From: Pomphorhynchus laevis
Lineage: Eukaryota; Acanthocephala; Palaeacanthocephala; Echinorhynchida; Pomphorhynchidae
Direction of reading: 5' to 3'
Assembly: GCA_012934845.2 (NCBI GenBank)
Contig: WNNJ02003005.1
Span: 1 to 64,000, forward strand
DNA: 64,000 bases
Shown here: piece after piece, positions 11,310-20,109 of the stretch
Layout of the letters: each line of letters opens with the position of its first letter
Numbering within the stretch: the stretch's first letter is position 1
Notes under the pieces: generated by a model
Seen by the model: the letters and a program-made list of their open reading frames with translations, nothing else
Told to the model about the DNA's origin: nothing
The model's database searches: none
Translations under genes and position numbers: made by a program

Positions 11310-12656
11310 CTAATTAGAGTATTCCAGTGGTAGTGTTGAATGGCGGCATTGTTCATGTATCCATTTGTAGCATCGTGATTTAAACGTTCTCAAACTGGGG
11401 GCTGCAACGACTTCCTCAGGGAACGAATTCCACATGTTAATTCCTTTCCTTGAGAGTCTATACACTTTTGGTAATCTGCCAAATCTAAATTTATACAAGA
11501 CTCTGCTATGTCCCCGCAACTGATCTACCCGCCTAGTGATTACATCGGTGGGATAACCTACCACATCATTCGACATATGCCATATACATAGCATTTCCAA
11601 GGATATGAACCTCTCACGTACCGACAACATCCCAATACGACTTAGACGTACATAATAGTCAATACCACTTAAGCCAATACAGAGCCTCGATCCGCGCCTA
11701 AGAATAGACTCCAGGTCTAATAGTTCTTGCTTAGTGACAGGGAAACAAGCCTGAATGCAGTACTCCAAGTGTGGCCTGACGATGGAGATGAATAACCTCT
11801 TAAACATGTGACAGCTTAACCTGAGGAATGCATTTTTAATACAATATAACGCCCTAGTAGCTTTACCTAGAAAGAAGTCGGTGTTCAACTTTGTTTTCAA
11901 GGATCTATGGACAATAATCCCTAAATCCTTATGATGAGACACTTCCTTTAAGACCATATCTCCAATAAAGTACCTTAGAGTTTCAATAGGGCGACCTAGC
12001 TGCATGAGGACACATTTATCAACATTCAACCGTAGTCCGGTAGAATCGCACCACTTGATCAGGGAGTTTAGATCATTTTGTAACGATACTCGATCAGCAG
12101 GACTTCTAATGATCGACCAAATCTTTAGATCGTCTGCAAACGCCAGATGAGAGCATGATAAGCGGAGTAGCAGATCATTAATGAAGATAATAAAGAGCAG
12201 TGGGCCAAGGACTGATCCAAGCGGTACGCCAGAATTAATATTTACCGAATAAGAAAACACGCCCCCCACACAAACTCGGAAAGACCTATTCGATAGAAAT
12301 TCCCTGACCCACTCACAAATATATGAATAAAGTCCATAGTGATACAGTAAAGACACTATGCCGTCGTGTGGTACCCTATCAAAAGCTTTCGAAAAATCAA
12401 GGAATACTGTATGAACCTGAAACCCAGCCCCCAGAGCATCAGCCCATTTTTCACGCGCAGTTAGTAGGTTAGTAAGGCATGAACGTCCGATCCTGAAACC
12501 ATGTTGAGATTCAACCAATATGTGATTACGATCCAAATGATCCCTGATTCTACTAGCAATGATTCTTTCTAAAAGTTTGCAGAATACGCTAGTTAAGCTA
12601 ATGGGCCGAAAGTCCGCGCAAAAGCTAGCAGGATGCTTTTTGGGAATAGGCACCAC
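11310..12656 (-). CDS. CR1-like ORF2, reverse transcriptase part (copy A)
   Basis: This is the RT domain and thumb of ORF2. It starts in the fingers (VPIPKKHPASF, FRPISLTSVFCKLLERI) and continues through QHGFRIGRSC, VFLDFSKAFDRVPH (motif A), SGVPLGSVLGPLLFIIFIND (motif B) and LAFADDLKIW (motif C). Then come LNVDKCVLMQLG, HKDLGIIV, IVRPHLEYCIQACFPV, ILRRGSRLCIGLSG and the tail LRGHSRVL...NMWNSFPEEVVAAPSLRTFK. All catalytic aspartates are present. It is the continuation of the endonuclease frame at 12676-14283, separated by one frameshift near 12.7 kb, so no start codon of its own is expected. Confidence 0.92.
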   Translation of the reverse strand: MVPIPKKHPASFCADFRPISLTSVFCKLLERIIASRIRDHLDRNHILVESQHGFRIGRSCLTNLLTAREKWADALGAGFQVHTVFLDFSKAFDRVPHDGIVSLLYHYGLYSYICEWVREFLSNRSFRVCVGGVFSYSVNINSGVPLGSVLGPLLFIIFINDLLLRLSCSHLAFADDLKIWSIIRSPADRVSLQNDLNSLIKWCDSTGLRLNVDKCVLMQLGRPIETLRYFIGDMVLKEVSHHKDLGIIVHRSLKTKLNTDFFLGKATRALYCIKNAFLRLSCHMFKRLFISIVRPHLEYCIQACFPVTKQELLDLESILRRGSRLCIGLSGIDYYVRLSRIGMLSVRERFISLEMLCIWHMSNDVVGYPTDVITRRVDQLRGHSRVLYKFRFGRLPKVYRLSRKGINMWNSFPEEVVAAPSLRTFKSRCYKWIHEQCRHSTLPLEYSN

Positions 12657-12675
12657 AATTGCACACTTCCAACTG

Positions 12676-14283
12676 TCAGGAATCCAAGATGTATCTAAGC
12701 TGTATCTGAAGAACAGTTAAATCATTGCTCAGTTCGTTCGCTAGGGATTTGACGAGGAAGGGGGCAATATTGTCTGGTCCCGGAGATGTAAACGAATCGA
12801 GCTTCATAACCTCGTTCAACACCTCATCCACTCTGAGTGGACGAACACAACACCGATGAGCAACCGGAACATACTTCCAACTAAAGTCATGCAGTTTGTT
12901 AGAGGTCAAAGCCTGTACCAAGAAGCCATCAGCTAAATGTTGGGCGATTAGAGACGGATCGGTCAAAGTTTCAGTTGGCGTTTGGATTGAGCTAATTGTG
13001 GCGACAAGTGTTCTGTTGTTTCTTACATAAGACCAAAACCTCCTAGGATTCAAAGATGCATCCCTGGCGATACTATCTTCGTACGAATAGTGTTTCTGAA
13101 ATTTTAGCCGATTGCATAAGTTCCGAGAGTCGATGTAGGCACGTTTTGAAGCAGAAGAACGCCTAAATTCGCGCCACAATTTGTTGCGGGATCTTATAGC
13201 ATCAAGAAGCTCTCTGTCGAACCAAGGAGGATGTCCATGCTTGAACTTGCAGGCACGTAGCGGAGCAAAGATATCATAAATTCGCATCAATTCATCATGG
13301 AGCAGATCAAAGACTACAGGAACCTCCAAACCGAAGTGGATACGAAGACTATCACAGATACCTTTTGGGAAGCTTGCAGCTAGTTGACTAGCATCAACAC
13401 CTACCCAACAACGTTTTTTAAAATTAGAGTTTTGTGAGGCTCTGTTGAACAGCGACAGCCGCATAGAGAGTACACAGTGATCGTTATTGCCAATTGGTGC
13501 GTCATAACGAACACATGAAACATCACCCAAACACTTAGTAAAGACCAAATCGAGAATAGAAGGCGTCCCTGTCACACAAGTAGGTTCTTTAATATGTTGA
13601 ACTAGTAGCATCTCAAGTAACAGAAAGTCACTCAGTACTTTCCCAATTCCGTGAATTGGTCGTGAATGACTATTTTTCCAGTCTATTTGGGGGATATTGA
13701 AGTCACCCAGGAGCAAAATCAGAGGATACGAAGATAAACTCAGCAAATGTGATTTAAGAGAGTCAAATATTAATTCATAGGACGGAGAACGGTAAAGGAC
13801 GCAGAATCGGGATCGTTGACCATTTCCCAGTGTAAAAGCAAGACCTTCAAAGGAATAACCAATATCGTCGCGAAAAGCCGAGATATTCGATACCAGGAGA
13901 CTATTTCGCACATAGGCGACTACCCCACCTCCACGTTTACCACATGAGCGATCCGAACGTATTAGAAAATAGTTAGGGATGGCAACACAGTCATCCGAAA
14001 TGTCAGAATGTAGCCATGTTTCGGTTATACAAAATACATCAAAACGTTTCGAAGCAACTATGAATTTAATTTCCGAGAACTGAGCCAGGAGACTACGAAC
14101 ATTTGAATAACCGACAAAAATCTTCGTATAATGGGAAAATTTGACACGCTCGGTAACACTATCGAAGTCTACTAGTTTTCCTACACACGAACCATCACTA
14201 CTAAAGAGGTCTGACTCTACAGAAGTAAGGGATACCACCGGACAGTCGGACGCCACATGACCACCCGAAAATTCTGGACACAT
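12676..14283 (-). CDS. CR1-like ORF2, endonuclease part (copy A)
   Basis: Amino-terminal part of ORF2, starting at an ATG at 14283. It holds an APE-type endonuclease: YSNVRSLLAQ, FCITETWLHSDI, RGGGVVAYVR, VLYRSPSYE, LLGDFNIPQIDW, SILDLVFT and NDHCVLSM. A linker follows with DRELLDAIRSRNKLWREFR, then the start of RT (SPGPDNIAPFLVKS). ORF1 upstream ends at 14217, so the two frames overlap by 67 bases in different phases. This suggests ORF2 is translated by re-initiation, or that the extra amino end is simply open by chance. Confidence 0.92.
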   Translation of the reverse strand: MCPEFSGGHVASDCPVVSLTSVESDLFSSDGSCVGKLVDFDSVTERVKFSHYTKIFVGYSNVRSLLAQFSEIKFIVASKRFDVFCITETWLHSDISDDCVAIPNYFLIRSDRSCGKRGGGVVAYVRNSLLVSNISAFRDDIGYSFEGLAFTLGNGQRSRFCVLYRSPSYELIFDSLKSHLLSLSSYPLILLLGDFNIPQIDWKNSHSRPIHGIGKVLSDFLLLEMLLVQHIKEPTCVTGTPSILDLVFTKCLGDVSCVRYDAPIGNNDHCVLSMRLSLFNRASQNSNFKKRCWVGVDASQLAASFPKGICDSLRIHFGLEVPVVFDLLHDELMRIYDIFAPLRACKFKHGHPPWFDRELLDAIRSRNKLWREFRRSSASKRAYIDSRNLCNRLKFQKHYSYEDSIARDASLNPRRFWSYVRNNRTLVATISSIQTPTETLTDPSLIAQHLADGFLVQALTSNKLHDFSWKYVPVAHRCCVRPLRVDEVLNEVMKLDSFTSPGPDNIAPFLVKSLANELSNDLTVLQIQLRYILDS

Positions 14284-15713
14284 AGGTTGCCCTCACCACT
14301 TTCCAGCCGTCGACGCAGCTCGTTGAAAGCCTCGTGTCTTCTCAAACGATCTGCAGGAGATAAATCACGGAGTATATGAAAATCAGAGCGCGATAATCTA
14401 AATGCATGCTTGAGTAGGAAGTCAACATGATCTTTTGAGTCTAGAACAACTTTTAAAAGTCTAGGTCTATCTGAAAGTTTCTTGCCTAGACGAAAAACTC
14501 TTCGAACTTTAAGACACTTCGCAACATCCACATCGCTCTGGAGAAAAATCTTAGAAAACACTGCGCGAAGATGCACGATATCGTCATCCAGTCTACTTTG
14601 GGGATTGTTACTGAGAGATTCTTCAACACCGCTCACGATAACGTTTAACTCTCTTCTGGAGTTAAATTGTCTAGAGCTAAATTGTTTAGGGCTAGCAGAC
14701 GGAACTAATGAAGAATGAGTCTCAGGGGCAATCGATGGCCGTCGATGATTTGGAGGAATCACTGCATGTTGTTTATTATTTGGAAGGCTAACTATTTGTC
14801 GTAGATTATCTATAGGCCTAACTATAATCTGACTAGCCTTTGCAAGATCCTTAACGCTCTCAATTAACGGGGCTACTAGAGGAGCAACACATAAACTGCA
14901 GCGGGGATGCAGTTGCTGCGGGTAAGCACAAGTACGCTCACTACAATCGCTACCTAGAGGACAGTTTTGAGAACAATCACTGCCCGAGGAAGTGTTAACA
15001 GGAGTTGACAAATCAACATTTGCATGCTTGAGGGCGGAACATTTGTTATCTACATCAAGACCGACGCTGCTCGAGTCCAATATATGGGGATGAACAATAG
15101 AATCCAAGACAGGAAGTTGTTTGAAGGAGTAATCCATCACATTAGTCTCATGCAATGCATCCCTAACGAAGCATTGAGTTGAATTGTTATTGAAGGGTAT
15201 GATTGAACGATCGCTCATTTCTAACTTCGACTGCTGCGTGAGAGAATGATTGAGTACATGAATAGCATTATTGGTTCCTATCTCAGATAATTTTGGAGTG
15301 GCCGAAACATCATCAATCCCTGACGACGAGCTGCTTGACTTTCTGAACGCTTCTGAACTCCGTTCTGGTTCGTTAATACTATGATCTTCCCCATCGTTGT
15401 GACTGTTTGAATCTGCGTTCCTCTTTAAACCATTTATTGATACTTGCTCGTCACAATGGCCCTTGAACAACAAGGAGAGCAATTCGGAGGCACAGAACCC
15501 ACAAACAAAATCCCTAGACAGTGGCGATTTCGCCAGACATGATGGAACATTGACAGCTGTCCATATGTCGCATCCAGATCTGCTGCAAGAGACCTCGTGT
15601 TGCTGATACCCAGAGGAGGGGCTTGCTAATTTTGGTACAGTCTGATTGCGAGTACCGTTAATCTGCTGACTTGCTAAGCATTTTTTCGTTTCTGTCTTCT
15701 TTGTTCTTGCCAT
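14217..15713 (-). CDS. CR1-like ORF1, nucleic-acid-binding protein with PHD-like finger (copy A)
   Basis: ORF1 of CR1-type LINEs binds the element RNA. The first ATG in frame is at 15713 (MARTKKTETKK). Near residues 25-75 is a cysteine-rich block, CSRSGCDIW then FVCGFCASELL, resembling the PHD/ESF-type finger of CR1 ORF1 proteins. A long Ser/Asn-rich low-complexity middle follows. The carboxy part has LNVIVSGVEESLSN, RLDDDIVHLRAVF, VRRVFRLGKKLSDRPRLLKV and LRDLSPADR, an RRM-like block also seen in copies B and C. It is intact over ~499 codons. Confidence 0.88.
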   Translation of the reverse strand: MARTKKTETKKCLASQQINGTRNQTVPKLASPSSGYQQHEVSCSRSGCDIWTAVNVPSCLAKSPLSRDFVCGFCASELLSLLFKGHCDEQVSINGLKRNADSNSHNDGEDHSINEPERSSEAFRKSSSSSSGIDDVSATPKLSEIGTNNAIHVLNHSLTQQSKLEMSDRSIIPFNNNSTQCFVRDALHETNVMDYSFKQLPVLDSIVHPHILDSSSVGLDVDNKCSALKHANVDLSTPVNTSSGSDCSQNCPLGSDCSERTCAYPQQLHPRCSLCVAPLVAPLIESVKDLAKASQIIVRPIDNLRQIVSLPNNKQHAVIPPNHRRPSIAPETHSSLVPSASPKQFSSRQFNSRRELNVIVSGVEESLSNNPQSRLDDDIVHLRAVFSKIFLQSDVDVAKCLKVRRVFRLGKKLSDRPRLLKVVLDSKDHVDFLLKHAFRLSRSDFHILRDLSPADRLRRHEAFNELRRRLESGEGNLCVQNFRVVMWRPTVRWYPLLL

Positions 15714-15960
15714 CGATTGTTGTGTCAATTCGCTTCGATCGTTGTAATCGAATAATTGTGTGTTTAAGCTTGTGTGTTCGTTGGGATTGCTTGTAAGTAG
15801 TTGTGTATTGTAAGTACTAGCTTGTAAGTAGTAGTTGTATAGTCGATGTGAATTAATATATTATTATTAATCTCCTGATCCTTGTTTTGAAAGTTGGCGA
15901 TGTAAATAGTTATTTGTTAGCAGTTGCTTGTATGTTATTTTATTGTATTTACTTTAGATT

Positions 15961-16130
15961 GTATGTTTATTAGAAACAGAAATTTTTTTAAGGTATTAAA
16001 ATTAATTTTTTATTAATTTTTTTAAGGTATTATTTTTTCAGATATTTTTAAAAAAAGAGAAATTGATTTTTAGTGGCAATCGGCGCGCTTACAAGCCACT
16101 AAGAATAATAAAAATTATCAAACTGATAAA
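15961..16130 (-). mobile_element. Possible L2-like 3'-end remnant
   Basis: The segment at ~16068-16100 (GCGCGCTTACAAGCCACT) resembles the 3' termini of the L2-like LINE copies at 7.7 and 29.2 kb in minus orientation. It is too short for more than a weak assignment. Confidence 0.3.
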
Positions 16131-16154
16131 ATAATAATCCCGCAGACGAATTCA

Positions 16155-16325
16155 GTGTGTTCGTTCATTTTGTTCATTCAGTCGGTTTGTTCATTCCGAT
16201 TGTTCAGTTCATTCGGTCCGTTTGTTCAGCCGTTCGTTCATCCCGTTAGTTCATTCCGTTCGTTCAGCCCGTTCGTTCAGTTCGTTCGTTCAGTTCGTTC
16301 GATCCGTTAGTTTCGTCCAATTGAT
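16155..16325 (+). repeat. TTCGTTCA-type simple repeat
   Basis: Degenerate tandem copies of an octamer around TTCGTTCA/GTTCATTC fill ~170 bases. The open frame across it (RSF/FVQFVRS-like) is a translation of the repeat and not a gene. Confidence 0.85.
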
Positions 16326-16329
16326 ACAC

Positions 16330-17100
16330 TTTTCTTGTTTATACTCCCCTCCGCCTTTCTCAGCACAGGCTTGGGACCGTCCATGGCGGAATTTAATAAT
16401 AATTCAACGACTCAATTTGATTATGGTAAATGTAAATAATTGATATTTATAAGAAACAAAACATGGTTTGAAAGATCTCTTCTGAGATTTTGCAAAATAA
16501 ACTTGCTTGTCAATTGCAGAGTATACCCCCAGTATTCAGTAACACTCGGACATATAGTTCAACGTCTAGTGGAATGTCGGACAGTTCGACTAATGTAGCT
16601 CTGCAGACCATGTACGCCTAAATTTAGAGTCACAAACACGAGATTGTAGAGTTAAAAAACAATATAGAAGGTCAACCAATGACAGCCATTGATCAGACTG
16701 CGAGTTTGTCCGTGGCAGAGATTGATGAGATTATTGAGACAGTATCGATGCCCCTGGTTAATAACAAAGCCAAAACCAGGAATACACATGACCTATTAGC
16801 ATACGAACATATTTTAAAAGTTATCCCCAAGAAACGTATCCCTGAATTGGTATCATATGAATGGTTCCAGCTATTTATGAAGAGGGTGATGACTATGCAC
16901 ATGATCGTCGCCTTCGGCTAGCACTCGGGTGACCGGAAGGATAGTAGAACTGGCTAGAAGAGTTTGCCTCGACCTGAATAAGCCACATCCTACTCTCTAT
17001 GTTCCACAGCAACTGCAACGGCTGCACCTCCTGCTATGTAAAGACAGGAAACATAAGGACAGCAAACGTAAAGACAGCAAACATCTGTTCTAATTTTTGC
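16330..17100 (+). other. Low-copy stretch with an unassigned short open frame
   Basis: An 80-codon plus-strand frame at 16679-16921 contains NTHDLLAYEHILKVIPKKR and LVSYEWFQLFMKR, a mixed-charge helical composition not expected of random AT-rich DNA. In another phase downstream, readable sequence (LNKPHPTLYVPQQLQRLHLL) continues to ~17035. This looks like a decayed coding sequence of unknown origin. I do not recognise the family. Confidence 0.3.
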
Positions 17101-17149
17101 TTGCTTATATAAGTCTTCAAATGACCCAGAGCTGTAGTTCTACAGATAT

Positions 17150-17360
17150 TTTTACTATATATATTGCGAGTATAAATTAAAATCAATTTATAAGCTACTT
17201 CCGGTTGCGAGCACGCTATGACCAAAGTATGTTAATTGTTTGTTAATTGTATGTTATTTATTTCTCAAACATTTTTGAAGAAGACGCAAGGCGAAACGTA
17301 AATTAAAGAATTAATCTTTGTTTTTTTGTTGGTAGAGACCAATAATCATATTTAGTATTT
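17150..17360 (+). repeat. Repeat R, copy 1
   Basis: The segment matches 53925-54184. Both begin after TA-rich DNA with TATAAATTAAAATCAATTTA and CTACTTCCGGTTG, and end with GCAAGGCGAAACGTAAA then TTGTTGGNAGAGACCAATA. A short inverted copy of the first part lies at ~17670-17740. No coding capacity is evident. A GAAACGT motif near its 3' end recurs in other repeats here. Confidence 0.75.
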
Positions 17361-17454
17361 ATATCTATATATAAAAATCAAAATCATCAGAATGATTTGT
17401 AGACCGTCGCCTTTGATTCATGATTCATATTTCAAACGGATTTAAATTGGTAAT

Positions 17455-17665
17455 AAATTTAGAAAATTCGTTGAATACAAATTTATTGAAATAGGCTTTA
17501 AAAGCTAAATTCAATACGCGTTTCGGAAATAATCTTTCTTCCTGGAAAAATCCTTCTTCCTGGAAAAATCCTTCATCCGGAAGAAGGATTTTTCCGAAAC
17601 GCGTATTAAACTTAGCTTTTAAAGCCTTTTTCAATAAATTTGTATTCAACAAATTTTCTAAATTA
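17455..17665. repeat. Palindrome 1 (arms ~85 bp)
   Basis: The left arm (~17455-17540) and right arm (~17583-17665) are near-perfect inverted copies around AAGCTAA and ACGCGTTTCGGAAA. The ~40 bp spacer consists of repeated CTTCCTGGAAAAATC units. This is a foldback-type structure that could form a long hairpin. Confidence 0.85.
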
Positions 17666-17804
17666 TATATAAAGTTATATACAACCAGAAGTAGCTTATA
17701 AATTAATTTTAATTTATACTTACAATATATATATATCTTTAAAAGTAATCAAATTGACTCAAGAATTAGCAAAACAGATTTATTGACGTTTCGACCGAAG
17801 CCCT

Positions 17805-18062
17805 TATATATAATGTGATACTAGTAAGCAAAATACAAGTTGCTTACCAGTATCATATTATAATTATATATCATACTGTATTCATTCTAATGGATCCTGG
17901 ACAACGGTCTTAGTATATCACATTATATCTAAATATATATAATGTGATATACTGAGGATGTTATCCAGGATCCATTAGAATGAATACAGTATGATATATA
18001 ATTATAATGTGACACTGGTAAGCAACTAGTATTTTGCTTACTAGTATCACATTATATATAAT
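17805..18062. repeat. Palindrome 2 (arms ~125 bp, almost no spacer)
   Basis: The two halves meet at ~17935 and are inverted copies. The outer ends read TATATAATGTGATACTAG and its complement, with ATGGATCCTGG and CCAGGATCCAT nearer the centre. Such a spacerless palindrome is typical of a foldback element or a head-to-head duplication. Confidence 0.88.
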
Positions 18063-18194
18063 TCAATCGCAGAATTAAAAACGTATCCTATAAATGGATC
18101 CTGTGAGAAAGCAAGCAGCGACATCAATTAAAATTCCTGCTGGATTTTTTGAAGGATACATTTTTATAGTTTGAAATCCGATTGTATTAAACTG

Positions 18195-18640
18195 TGCTCC
18201 GGGAGCTAATAAGCTTTAATTTTATAATTGTAAATGTTGCCAAAAACCGGAGTTCGATTACATACAGAGCAGACTTCCTTATCATTCCTAGACGAGCTAA
18301 TGGTAGCCGGCAGCACTCATCAGTAGGGTGAACAACCATCAGTCGTTTCCGACTAAGTTAGATTTGTCTTTATTGCAATTTCCATTTTTATAATTGTTCG
18401 CGATTTTCCGAATTCCGTCGGAGAATTCGTAGCAGCTTAGTTCATGTGATGTTAGTGCAAAATTTAGCCCAAGAGACAATACCTTTAGTTGATTCTGTGA
18501 CAATGTCCTCCTTGATAAGTTATTAACTGCGTGGTTTGTACTTTTGTTGCAGTTTTGTTTTATAATTTTCTGTGCTGTACACTTCGACAGTCTTTTGTGA
18601 ATACATCCATATAATTTCAACTCATCGACAGAAATGTTAA
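18195..18640 (-). mobile_element. Penelope-like element, N-terminal fragment
   Basis: The minus-strand frame 18339-18620 contains NNLSRRTLSQNQLKVLSLGL followed by NFALTSHE. This matches, from memory, the conserved amino-terminal block (N-L-S-x-x-x-L-x-x-x-x-x-x-x-L-S-x-G-L-N-F) of Penelope-like RT proteins. A segment further along (~18215-18345, minus) is present in inverted orientation at ~62020-62185, showing these belong to one repeat family. RT motifs are absent. Confidence 0.6.
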
Positions 18641-18655
18641 TTATACAAGAAAATT

Positions 18656-18882
18656 AGAGATTTCCGTGAGCATTTTTCTGTTTGTATGATGTGGCAGCCA
18701 CGAAGGAATCGACAAAACGATACCAGGTACCGTTTCGTCATTATTTTCACTTATCAATACTAGATACCTCCCACTAGTGGATGCAGAGGAGGACTGGCAA
18801 ACCTGGTATCGTTTTGTCGATTCCTTTCGTGGCTGCCACATCATACAAACAGAAAAATGCCCACGGAAATCTCTTATTTTCT
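18656..18882. repeat. Inverted repeat (arms ~75 bp)
   Basis: The left arm (~18656-18732) and right arm (~18800-18882) are inverted copies around TGATGTGGCAGCCACGAA and AATCGACAAAACGATACCAG. The loop contains GATACCTCCCACTAGTGG, which is itself repeated in inverse at ~19036-19072. It is a composite foldback. Confidence 0.85.
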
Positions 18883-19150
18883 TGTAAAATACAAATAAGT
18901 TGACAGATAAATATAGAGAATGCGCTGGCATTAGCCAGTGCTCTTAGCTAATGATCCTTTTGGTGAAGCATGTACCTAGTTTGCTAGAAATTTTCTAGCT
19001 CTATGTACATTTTAACATACTCGTGCCGTCTGCCGATCCTCCTCTGCATCCAGTAGTGGGAGGTATCTGGCACTGATGAGTCAAAAGAAATGTTTATGTT
19101 ATTACATTTCTGAAGCTTGTAAGCTTTACGTATAAGCAAGATTTTATACG

Positions 19151-19345
19151 ATGGCGCCTTTTAGTTAGCCTATCTTTTATTGCGTATTTAATTTCACCGA
19201 CATTGAGTTTAACATGTTCTGAATGTACCCAGGTATACGGGTGATTTAGTTTTGCATGTCATTTGATTTTGACATCTATATATCTTACCTGTAGCAGAAT
19301 TCGTTATGATATCGTCTTCATTAATGTCAGCTCAGCATTTACATC
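19151..19345 (+). repeat. Direct repeat D, uninterrupted copy
   Basis: About 190 bp starting ATGGCGCCTTTTAGTTAGCC and ending near TTAATGTCAGCTCAGC. It is a close copy of 19928-20109 plus 23494 onward, so it serves as an empty-site paralogue for the LINE III insertion between those two parts. Confidence 0.85.
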
Positions 19346-19927
19346 TGTGGTCTTTATATTTTTATATGTAGAATTATTATTTTGTACCTTGAAGGGCGGT
19401 GTTTAAACGCATTTCTTTTGGTGTAATGTTGTTTGATAGGTAATATGAAAGGAAATGTATGTGTGGATATATTTTGGATTATTTCTGACTCGATTAGATC
19501 GTGGTTTTGATCGTAGTATTCAGTAGCAGCAAAGATTGACTATCATATGCGATCAGGTGATCAGTAATTACATGTAGGTTGAGTAACACAGCAGCACGCA
19601 GAAACAAAAATCTTTTTATTGAACGTTTCGCCGGATTTAACACAGCTTCAACAATCTAAAATACACATACAATAAAGTTAAAATGTTTAAAATGAAATAT
19701 GGAATTTGCGACTACATTTTATTATCCGCCCTCGGTCCATTGATATGTTTATGGTAATTTAAACCTTGTGGTGGATCAGTGTATATCTCGCCTATCCACA
19801 TTTGCTCTATGGCCTTCCTTATTTTGTCGTTTTTAAACATACATGTTTTGGTACGTAAATGCGTGATCAGGACCCTCAGACAGAGAATGTGATGTTGTAC
19901 CATCTGATTCATTTTTATTTTCATTTA

Positions 19928-20109
19928 ATGGCGCCTTTTAGTTGGCCTATCTTTTATTGCATGTTTAATTTCACCGACATATTGAGTTTAACATGTTCTG
20001 AATGTACCCATGTATACGGTTGATTTAGTTTTGCATGTCATTTGATTTTGACATATATATATCTTGTAACAGAACACGTTATGATACCGTCTTCATTAAT
20101 GTCAGCGCA
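19928..20109 (+). repeat. Direct repeat D, copy interrupted by LINE III-0
   Basis: Matches 19151-19335 with a few differences. It is cut after TAATGTCAGCGCA by the LINE III-0 insertion, and the matching sequence resumes at 23481. Confidence 0.85.

Larger units (their letters stand above)
11300..15960 (-). mobile_element. CR1-like LINE copy A, nearly full length
   Basis: The minus-strand element has a short 3' UTR near 11300, ORF2 (endonuclease-RT) at 11310-14283, ORF1 at 14217-15713 and ~250 bp of 5' leader with TTGTAAGTAGT-type short repeats. ORF2 is interrupted once, by a frameshift near 12.7 kb. Gene order, the PHD-like finger in ORF1 and the LRGHSR...WNSFPEEVV C-terminus identify a CR1-type LINE. 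It is the best preserved of the CR1 copies in the window. Confidence 0.9.

Noticed and set aside
16679-16921. Possible gag-like or tyrosine-recombinase element ORF
   Set aside because: No zinc knuckle, protease, RT or recombinase motif nearby; kept only as an unassigned frame.
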